Assembly: GCF_002916655.1 (NCBI RefSeq)
Contig: NZ_PPSM01000012.1
Location: 1-56,697 of the forward strand
DNA: 56,697 bases
Origin: Novosphingobium sp. HII-3
GTDB taxonomy: Bacteria; Pseudomonadota; Alphaproteobacteria; Sphingomonadales; Sphingomonadaceae
Direction: 5' to 3'
The notes beneath the pieces were generated by a model. The model ran no database searches, was not told where the DNA came from, and was given only the letters and a program-made list of their open reading frames with translations. This document shows positions 50,822-56,697 of this stretch, piece after piece. Every line of letters begins with the position of its first letter. Position 1 is the first letter of the stretch. The translations under genes were made by a program, and so were the position numbers.

Positions 50822-50933
50822 AGTTCACTCCCTGCTCGGGCATGTCCGCGATCGCCACGCGCTATAGCGCCCAAGTTTCGGCTGCACCATCAGAGCTGCT
50901 CTTCCCGCCGCCGGGGCAGCCGGGCAGTCGGCG

Positions 50934-51737
50934 TCAGAAGGGCGAACGTACGGTGAGCACACGATACCGTGCCTCGACGAGGCTGAAGGCACCGAACAGC
51001 CCCAGACCGACACCCATCAGGGCGAGCAGCAACGCTCCTCCCGGCTGGCTGCCCAGCCTGTCGAGCGCCTCACCGAGACCACCGGCACGGCTTCCATCAT
51101 GTGCCAGGGCCGCCGAGATGATCAGCCACCCCGTGATCGCAAAGACCACGGCGCGAGCGGCATAGCCGGCCCGTCCCAGCCACTGCACATAATCTGGCGC
51201 GGGCACGTCGCCACCCAGATCGTCGAAGTCCGCCTTGTAGGCCTTCAGTCCCTGAGCGATTGCCACGCCAAACAGGCCGATGCCCACCGCAATCAGGAGA
51301 GCGACGCCCCCCGGCTGCTCCATCAGCCACGCCGACCAGCTCTGCGCGCTTTCATCCCCGGGGCTGCCTTCGCGGGCGGGTGCCTGCCCCAGTGCTATTC
51401 GTGCTGCGGAAAACGCGAGCACGGCGTGAGCGATCGCACTCAGAGCATAACCGGCACGCTCCACCCGGCCCTTCAGGCTTTCGCTCCTGCGTTCAGGGTC
51501 GAGAGCGGCCTCCGTGAACCGCCAGATCGCGTAACCGGCGAAACCGGCCGCGCACACCGCTAGAAGGAAGCGGCCGAACGGCGCGTCCGCGATCGTCCCG
51601 AGCGCACCCTGGTTGTCAGTGGGGTTCCCGCCCTTCCACGCCGCATTCACCGCCAGCGCACCGATCAGGATGTAAACGATGCCTCGGGCGGCGAAGCCGA
51701 GCCGTGCCAGAAGCGTCAATCGATCACTTGCGATCAT
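50934..51737 (-). CDS. DUF1206 family membrane protein
   Basis: A 267-residue protein with six hydrophobic segments built as three repeats of two helices (LARLGFAARGIVYILIGALA; RAGYALSAIAHAVLAFSAAR; RAGYAARAVVFAITGWLI), each starting with a GxxARG/A-type motif. That is the DUF1206 triplication. Function unknown. ATG at 51737 has GGAAGG upstream; the open frame continues to 52388 but without family resemblance. Confidence 0.85.
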   Translation of the reverse strand: MIASDRLTLLARLGFAARGIVYILIGALAVNAAWKGGNPTDNQGALGTIADAPFGRFLLAVCAAGFAGYAIWRFTEAALDPERRSESLKGRVERAGYALSAIAHAVLAFSAARIALGQAPAREGSPGDESAQSWSAWLMEQPGGVALLIAVGIGLFGVAIAQGLKAYKADFDDLGGDVPAPDYVQWLGRAGYAARAVVFAITGWLIISAALAHDGSRAGGLGEALDRLGSQPGGALLLALMGVGLGLFGAFSLVEARYRVLTVRSPF

Positions 51738-51935
51738 GCCAATTCCTTCCAGTGCCCCAACCCGCGTATTTCGCGAGTGTTCCTGTTGCTTGCTCAACCT
51801 CCGGTGAGTGAAGCCTGCGTATTCCGCTGGCGGTCCTGCCATCCTGTATCGCGCCCGTTCTGCCGGCCGCCTGTGCGATTTCGGGAACGCCGCGCGCGCC
51901 TTCGCAATCTTCAGGGACAACTTGAGGAGTTCTGC

Positions 51936-52295
51936 ATGGAAGACGAACGAATCTGGGACTTCGAGCGGAGTCTCTGGTTGGGAGGCGAAACTCACTATCG
52001 CGACCTCGTTGACGAGGGCTGCGTCATGGTCCTGCCGCAGCCCCCCTATGTATTTTCCGGCAGCGGAGCGAAGGAGCGGTTGAGCGACACGCCACGCTGG
52101 CAGAAGGTCGCCTTCTCCGACCAGACGGTAAGCCGACCGCAGGGCGGCCTGATCGTCATCGGGTACACTGCGCGCGCGCAGCATAGCGACCGCGCAGGCT
52201 ACGTTGCGCACTGCACCTCCACACTGAGGCGGCTGGCGCACGAGGAGTGGAGGGTCATTCAGCATCAACAGACCCTGACCCCCACTGCCCGGTAA
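51936..52295 (+). CDS. NTF2-like (DUF4440-type) protein
   Basis: A 119-residue protein: MEDERIWDFERSLWLGGETH at the start, CVMVLPQPPYVFSG, and a long strand-rich second half GLIVIGYTARAQ and AHCTSTLRRLAHEEWRVI. The pattern fits the cone-shaped NTF2/SnoaL fold used by many small enzymes and binding proteins. No catalytic residues can be assigned. ATG at 51936 has TTGAGGAG close upstream. Confidence 0.7.
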   Translation: MEDERIWDFERSLWLGGETHYRDLVDEGCVMVLPQPPYVFSGSGAKERLSDTPRWQKVAFSDQTVSRPQGGLIVIGYTARAQHSDRAGYVAHCTSTLRRLAHEEWRVIQHQQTLTPTAR

Positions 52296-52444
52296 GCGCT
52301 TTCCGAGCCACGATGGCGCGAATGGGCCCCCCCGCGTGCCGCACACAAGTCGAACGGCACGATCGTGGTTCCGGGAGGTGCGGCACATCGAAGTGGAACC
52401 ATCCCGGCGGTGTGCCCTTGTTAAGGGTACAAGGAGAATTCAAA

Positions 52445-52696
52445 ATGATTGGCAAGATTATCGGAGCTGTCGCTGGAAGCCACGCCGCCAAACACGTGCG
52501 CGGCATCGACGGACCAGGCGGCGCGCTGCTGGGAATGGCGGCACCGGCGCTGCTGCGTCGGCTTGGCCCGGCGACCCTGATCGCAGCAGCCGCTGGCGGC
52601 TATGCCTACAAGACGTACAAGGATCGCAAGGAGGCCGAAAGGCTGAGAGCGTCTGCAGCACGCAGGCCCTCCGAACCGACCCGCACGCAAGCCTGA
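52445..52696 (+). CDS. Small hypothetical membrane-associated protein
   Basis: An 83-residue protein with a Gly/Ala-rich hydrophobic middle (GALLGMAAPALLRRLG, LIAAAAGGYAYKTYKDRKEA) and a basic tail. Start ATG at 52445 follows AAGGAG. It resembles short uncharacterised sphingomonad proteins, but no named family is recognised. Confidence 0.65.
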   Translation: MIGKIIGAVAGSHAAKHVRGIDGPGGALLGMAAPALLRRLGPATLIAAAAGGYAYKTYKDRKEAERLRASAARRPSEPTRTQA

Positions 52697-52891
52697 CGAA
52701 GGAGCGCCCTTCGGGAGAAGGTGCAACCAGGTATCCCGATGTCCTCCAGCCAGGACTTCGCATGACCCCGTCGGCGGCAAGGTCTCCGGCGGGGTTGGCG
52801 TGAGGCAGCGCTCCGCATGCTTCGGTGCCGGCTCCATGACAGCCGCGTCACACTGGACTCTGCACGCGCGCGCACCTATCTACCGCCTGGT

Positions 52892-53515
52892 ATGAAATGC
52901 TCCGCTTCCACTGCGGCACCCCCTTCCGTCCGGGGCCGTCCCCGCGAGTTCGATCCTGACGAGGCTCTTGCAGCCGCGCTGCGGGTCTTCTGGGCGCGCG
53001 GCTACGAAGGCGCGTCCATGGCGGAACTGACGGAGGCCATGGGCATCACGAAGCCCAGCCTCTATGCCTGCTTCGGCAACAAGGAGGCTCTCTTCAAGAA
53101 AGCGCTCGACCTCTACGAGCGGGACAAGCTGGCCTACATCGGCAAGGCCCTTGAGGCTCCGACCGCCCGCGGCGTGGCCGAACGCCTGCTCAACGGGGCG
53201 GTGGCGACACACTGCGGGGACAGCGATCCCCACGGTTGCCTCGGCGTCATCAGCACCGTCGTCTGCGCGGCCGAAGCCGACCCGATCCGCGCAGACGTGA
53301 TCAAGCGCCGTGCGTCCTCCGAGGCCGCCGTCGTGAAGCGCTTCGAGCAGGCGCGGCGGGATGGCGATCTTCCCGACAGCGTCTGTCCCACAAAGTTGGC
53401 AAGCTGCCTCACCACGCTCCTGCAGGGACTCGCGGTCAAGGCACAGGGCGGTGCGCAACCGGAAGAGCTGCAAGGCAGCATCGACACATTCCTCGCCATG
53501 TGGCCGGGGCGCTGA
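52892..53515 (+). CDS. TetR-family transcription regulator
   Basis: A 207-residue repressor: RGRPREFDPDEALAAALRVF, GYEGASMAELTEAMG and KPSLYACFGNKEALFKKAL form the TetR helix-turn-helix, followed by an alpha-helical ligand domain with CGDSDPHGCLGVISTVVCAA. ATG at 52892 is chosen so that the domain starts soon after; an ATG at 52817 is in frame. An operator-like site lies about 100 bases after its stop, before the next plus-strand gene, and could be its target. Confidence 0.87.
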   Translation: MKCSASTAAPPSVRGRPREFDPDEALAAALRVFWARGYEGASMAELTEAMGITKPSLYACFGNKEALFKKALDLYERDKLAYIGKALEAPTARGVAERLLNGAVATHCGDSDPHGCLGVISTVVCAAEADPIRADVIKRRASSEAAVVKRFEQARRDGDLPDSVCPTKLASCLTTLLQGLAVKAQGGAQPEELQGSIDTFLAMWPGR

Positions 53516-53567
53516 ACGGCACCTGATCCCGGCTATCCTGCCGGGCGCTGCCCTTCGACCGTGTAAT

Positions 53568-53630
53568 TTACCAGGCGGTACAGAAAACCTGCTTGACGCC
53601 TCGTGCGGCCGAATATATACCGGTCAGTAC
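53568..53630 (+). promoter_or_regulatory. Promoter with TetR-type operator-like sites
   Basis: TACC-N4-GGTA at 53569-53580 and TATACCGGTCAGTA at 53616-53629 are short palindromic elements of the kind bound by TetR-family proteins. TTGACG at 53593-53598 and TATACC at 53616-53621 (17 bases apart) make a plausible sigma-70 promoter, and the second site overlaps the -10 element. It would drive the gene at 53885. Confidence 0.45.
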
Positions 53631-53777
53631 AGAACATCTTCCACCTGTCCGGCTTTCATCGGCCGCCGCCGCTCTACGGCTGCGAACCCGCCCGGGTCGT
53701 GGCGTGATGCACACATCCGGCTCCTGCCGCCGATAGGACATTCCTGTGTCCGGTACGCGCCAGAGCCCTGACCATTC

Positions 53778-53851
53778 GCCTTCCGGCTACCCCTAGCCGG
53801 AAGGCCGCCCCGGCGCGCGCCCTTCCCCCTTCCCGGGTCGCGCGCCGGGGC
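53778..53851 (+). promoter_or_regulatory. Two adjacent strong hairpins in the leader of the 126-residue gene
   Basis: Hairpin 1: GCCTTCCGGCTA (53778-53789) with TAGCCGGAAGGC (53794-53805), loop CCCC. Hairpin 2: GCCCCGGCGCGCG (53807-53819) with CGCGCGCCGGGGC (53839-53851), 19-base loop. They are perfect and separated by one base. No T-run follows, so they are not simple terminators. Confidence 0.6.
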
Positions 53852-53884
53852 ATGCCTAACGCAAAGGACGCAGGAGCAACGTAC

Positions 53885-54265
53885 ATGGCCTTCATCGACT
53901 TCTCCGATGCCGCGCTCCAGGTGCTGCCGAATCCGGTCGATTACCCCTTGTCTTCGCTCACCGAGATGGAGCAGCGGATCGTTGCCCTGGCGCGCGCAGA
54001 TGGCCTGCAATCGCTGAAGCCGGTGCGCAAGCGTGGCTGGCTCGCCCGCCTCATCCTGGGGCCGACGCCGCCATCCCCCATGCTGGCGAACGAGCAGATG
54101 GAGGCGCTGCGCCGGCTCGCCGTACGCGCCTGGCATCACGGCTACACCCTCCCCGCCTCCGCGCTGGCAGAGGCTCGCGAGGCCGGCTACTCCGATGCCA
54201 AGATAGGCGCCGTCATCGACGCGATCGGGCGCAGCCGCGAACCCTTTCGGAGCATCGCCGCCTGA
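53885..54265 (+). CDS. Hypothetical protein
   Basis: A 126-residue soluble protein of unknown family. It is mostly helical: MAFIDFSDAALQVLPNPVDY at the start, LSSLTEMEQRIVALARADG, then RRLAVRAWHHGYTLPASALA and YSDAKIGAVIDAIGRSREPF. ATG at 53885 has AGGAG upstream; an ATG at 53852 abuts the second leader hairpin and would add 11 residues. It stands behind the TetR-type operator and two leader hairpins, so it is likely under tight control. The 260 bases after it hold an 8-bp hairpin (54311-54334) and nothing else recognised. Confidence 0.65.
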   Translation: MAFIDFSDAALQVLPNPVDYPLSSLTEMEQRIVALARADGLQSLKPVRKRGWLARLILGPTPPSPMLANEQMEALRRLAVRAWHHGYTLPASALAEAREAGYSDAKIGAVIDAIGRSREPFRSIAA

Positions 54266-54525
54266 GCGTCAGGATCGGAGCCCTTGCCCCGATAGATTGT
54301 ACCTCTTTCGCGCCTGAGGGCCGCGTCTCAGGCGACACCGGCCTTCCGTAGAGTCCGGCCTGTCGCGCCTGTCATCCAGGCGCGGGACCACGCCTTGCCG
54401 CCACGATGGAACTGCGCCAAGAGCGCCGAGTTGAGTCCGGACAGCCCCGGCCGCTCGGCTCGAAGAGGGCCGCCACGGTTACCGGCCCGCCGCTCCGCTC
54501 CCGCAGCTGCGCATGAGGACAGGTT

Positions 54526-56139
54526 TTGCACCCAAGGCTTCTAACTCACTGGATGGCATTCTTTGCCGCGCTGTTCCTTGCCGTGTCTCCGGCCCGTGCA
54601 CAGCTCGTCCCCGAGCCGGCAGCCTCGGCCTCAGCAGTCCCTGTCGATCCCTTTGGCCGTGGAACCCCGCGTTCGACTATTACGGGTCTGATCAACGCGC
54701 TGGCGCAGCAGGATTACGACCGCGCGGCCTTCTACTTCGACCTGCCGGTCGAGACCAATCCGCATGCGCAACGAAGCGCTGCCGAGTTCGCCCGGCGGTT
54801 GCAGGCGCTGCTTGATTCAGGCGGATCACTGACGCCCTTCAGCGGATTGTCGAACGACACGCCGGGCAGCCTCGACGATGATCTGCCGCTCAACCGGGAG
54901 CGGGTCGGGACGATCACGGTCAACGGCAAGCCCAATCCTGTGCTTCTCGGCAGGAAGGAAGTGGACGGGCACACTGTGTGGCGTGTTCCTGTCGAGACCA
55001 TGCGCGTGCTCGCAGTTGCGAAAGTGCCCCAGCCCGGCACCCAGGCCACGGAGGGGGCGGAAGCAATAGCCGTTGCGGGTGCCCCGGTTCAGGACTGGAT
55101 GGTGCTGGCCGGTCTTGCCATCCTGAGCTTCGGCGGCCTCTGGATACTGTCGGCCGTCATCCTCGCGGGGGGGCGGCGCTTCGTCCCTAAGGCCGACAGC
55201 AACGGCTGGTATCGGTTCCTGTCCGCCGCCCTGCCTCCACTGAACCTGATCATCGCCGTGGCAGCGTTCTATATCTGGGCGGAGAAACTTCCCGTGGCGA
55301 TCGTCGCGCGGCAGACCCTGCTGCGCTACATCGGCATCTTCGCCGTGGTCGGCTTCGTATGGCTCGGCTTGCGACTGGTTGACGCGATTTCCGACATCGC
55401 CATCGCTCGCATGCGCCGACAGGCGCGCCGGCAGGTAGTTTCCGTCGTCACGCTGATCCGACGCGGGGCCAAGATCCTGCTGCTTGCCTTCTCGGCCATT
55501 GGCATCCTGGACACCTTTGGCATCGACGTCACAACAGGTATCGCCGCGCTGGGTATCGGTGGTATCGCGCTGGCTCTTGGCGCTCAGAAGACCGTGGAGA
55601 ACCTCGTCGGCAGCGTCACCGTCATCGCCGACCGGCCGGCACAGGTGGGCGACTTCGTCCGCGTGGGCGACGTCGTCGGCACGGTGGAGGACGTCGGGAT
55701 ACGCTCCACCCGTATCCGGACCAACGACCGCACGATCGTCACCATACCCAACGGCGACTTCTCGGCCCGACAGATCGAGAATTTTTCAAGCCGCGACCGC
55801 TTCCTGTTCAATCCGGTCATTCACCTCGACCTGGGCTTGCCGTCGGCGAAGCTGAAGGAGGCGATTACCATCGTTCAGACCGTCCTCGCGGAAAATGCCC
55901 ATATTGCCGAAGGCGCGCGCGCACGGCTGGCGACCCTTGGCGAGGCTTCGCTCCAGATCGAGGTTTTCAGCTACATCGCGGTGAGTGACTTCGATCACAG
56001 TGTCATCATCCGGGAAGAACTGCTTCTGGCGATCGTCGAACGCTTCGAGGCCGCGGCAATCAGCCTCGTCACTCCTGTGCGCAACGTCCTGCTGTCTTCG
56101 GACGCCAGGGAACCGGAAAACGCAACCGAACCGTCCTGA
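54526..56139 (+). CDS. MscS-family mechanosensitive channel
   Basis: A 537-residue protein. A signal peptide (MAFFAALFLAVSPARAQ) is followed by a periplasmic N-terminal domain of ~150 residues (TITGLINALAQQDYDRAAFY), four or five helices, and the MscS pore helix GIAALGIGGIALALGAQKTVENLVGS with the beta domain GDFVRVGDVVGTVEDVGIRS and ERDRTIVTIPNGDF-type NDRTIVTIPNGDFSA. It releases osmolytes on hypo-osmotic shock. TTG at 54526 follows GAGGACAGG and is the longest option; ATG at 54553 is the alternative. Confidence 0.9.
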   Translation: MHPRLLTHWMAFFAALFLAVSPARAQLVPEPAASASAVPVDPFGRGTPRSTITGLINALAQQDYDRAAFYFDLPVETNPHAQRSAAEFARRLQALLDSGGSLTPFSGLSNDTPGSLDDDLPLNRERVGTITVNGKPNPVLLGRKEVDGHTVWRVPVETMRVLAVAKVPQPGTQATEGAEAIAVAGAPVQDWMVLAGLAILSFGGLWILSAVILAGGRRFVPKADSNGWYRFLSAALPPLNLIIAVAAFYIWAEKLPVAIVARQTLLRYIGIFAVVGFVWLGLRLVDAISDIAIARMRRQARRQVVSVVTLIRRGAKILLLAFSAIGILDTFGIDVTTGIAALGIGGIALALGAQKTVENLVGSVTVIADRPAQVGDFVRVGDVVGTVEDVGIRSTRIRTNDRTIVTIPNGDFSARQIENFSSRDRFLFNPVIHLDLGLPSAKLKEAITIVQTVLAENAHIAEGARARLATLGEASLQIEVFSYIAVSDFDHSVIIREELLLAIVERFEAAAISLVTPVRNVLLSSDAREPENATEPS

Positions 56140-56217
56140 CGGGTATACGGCGCTGTCTGGCTATTGCCGGGACATGGCAAGTGAGGCATCTGGGCGCGTC
56201 AACGGTCAAGGGTCGAT

Positions 56218-56571
56218 ATGAGCTGGTTTGCGCGACGGGAGGGGTGGTCCGCCCAGGCGGAAGATGCCCGGGAGGACGGCGACGTCGATTACGCCCGCGT
56301 CATTCACTCCGCCTCCTTTCGACAGTTGCAGGGCAAGACGCAGATCCTCAGCCTGGGCGACAGCGACTTCTATCGCACGAGGCTGACTCACTCCCTGGAA
56401 GTTGCGCAGATCGCAGGCGGTCTGGCCCGGCAGCTGGCGAAGCTGTTTCCGGGCCATCCCGCCACGCGGCATCTCCCGGACCGGGGAATGATCCAGGCGA
56501 TCGGCTGCACGCACGACCTCGGGCACCCGCCCTTCGGGCATGGCGGGGAAGTCGCCCTCAACTACTGCATG
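56218..56571 (+). pseudogene. dgt: dGTP triphosphohydrolase N-terminal fragment, cut by an insertion
   Basis: The frame gives [46 protein letters not shown] and [20 protein letters not shown], the first half of the HD-domain of dGTPases with the HD pair. The natural frame then runs into [15 protein letters not shown], which belongs to the terminal sequence of an insertion element starting near 56572. About two-thirds of the enzyme would be lost unless it continues beyond the window. ATG at 56218 is taken. Confidence 0.75.
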
Positions 56572-56697
56572 TGTGGAGCGGCGTGCAAAATTGACCCCCT
56601 TAGCGGGGTGATCGGCGTCTAAAATTGACCCCCTTCATCTCATCATGAGAAGCGCCGCCGTTTGGGTTCCGGACGGCGGGTACAGGGATGTTGGTTG
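56572..56697. mobile_element. End of an IS21-type insertion sequence (partial)
   Basis: From TGTGGAGCGGCGTG (56572 onward) the sequence has two 15-base direct repeats AAAATTGACCCCCTT at 56587-56601 and 56621-56635, spaced 34 bases apart. Tandem terminal repeats containing AAAATTGACCCCC are typical of IS21-family ends. The transposase genes istA/istB would lie beyond the right edge. Only the left end is in the window. Confidence 0.7.

Overview
The window looks like chromosomal DNA of a GC-rich alphaproteobacterium, most likely a sphingomonad (Sphingomonadales). The evidence is protein content: a TonB-dependent receptor with an IVVTGTR-type TonB box beside a TPR-sulfotransferase, an UrcA-family secreted protein, DUF6894, DUF1206 and DUF3008 proteins, a MASE1 kinase with a FixJ-type regulator, and an MHYT-GGDEF-EAL protein. 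No rRNA, tRNA or CRISPR array was recognised.

Layout. 0.2-4.6 kb (minus strand): a decayed MgtC-like frame, a protein-isoaspartate methyltransferase fused to an erythromycin-esterase-like domain, DUF3008, a HAD phosphatase beside a small two-HxT (2H-like) protein, a four-helix copper-binding protein and an SDR remnant. 4.8-5.2 kb: a wrecked IS3-type transposase. 5.8-13.8 kb (plus): a tight seven-gene redox operon (Zn alcohol dehydrogenase, MRJP/yellow-like secreted protein, SDR, catalase-like protein, and a PaoABC-type molybdenum aldehyde oxidoreductase), suggesting alcohol to aldehyde to acid conversion. 14.5-20.9 kb: surface-glycan genes (two glycosyltransferases, an O-antigen ligase/polymerase-like protein, a collapsed acyltransferase) with an MHS transporter and a Crp/Fnr regulator. 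20.9-25.2 kb: DUF6894, a MASE1 histidine kinase with response regulator, a Gly/Ser/Thr-rich secreted protein and a membrane protein.

25.3-46.2 kb is the most interesting part. A minus-strand block runs NikR-like regulator 2, ABC substrate-binding lipoprotein, permease, ATPase, NikR-like regulator 1, UAAP1, UAAP2, urea/guanidine carboxylase, allophanate hydrolase. By family knowledge the UAAP pair (carboxyguanidine deiminase) with the biotin carboxylase and allophanate hydrolase points to guanidine, rather than only urea, as nitrogen source. Both NikR-like proteins lack three of the four nickel ligands. The palindrome TATTAC-N14-GTAATA occurs exactly upstream of both halves of the block, and a one-mismatch copy lies upstream of a di-iron membrane hydroxylase gene. 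A paralogous hydroxylase lies on the other side of the block, and a TonB receptor and TPR-sulfotransferase follow. No guanidine riboswitch was seen, so this may be a nickel-independent NikR-fold regulon for a guanidinium-type compound.

46.4-56.7 kb: MgtC/SapB, an MHYT-PAS-GGDEF-EAL protein whose start codon lies in a 13-bp hairpin, D-lactate dehydrogenase, DUF1206, small proteins, a TetR regulator, a hypothetical gene behind an operator-like site and two strong leader hairpins, an MscS channel, and a dGTPase gene cut by what appears to be an IS21-type element at the right edge.
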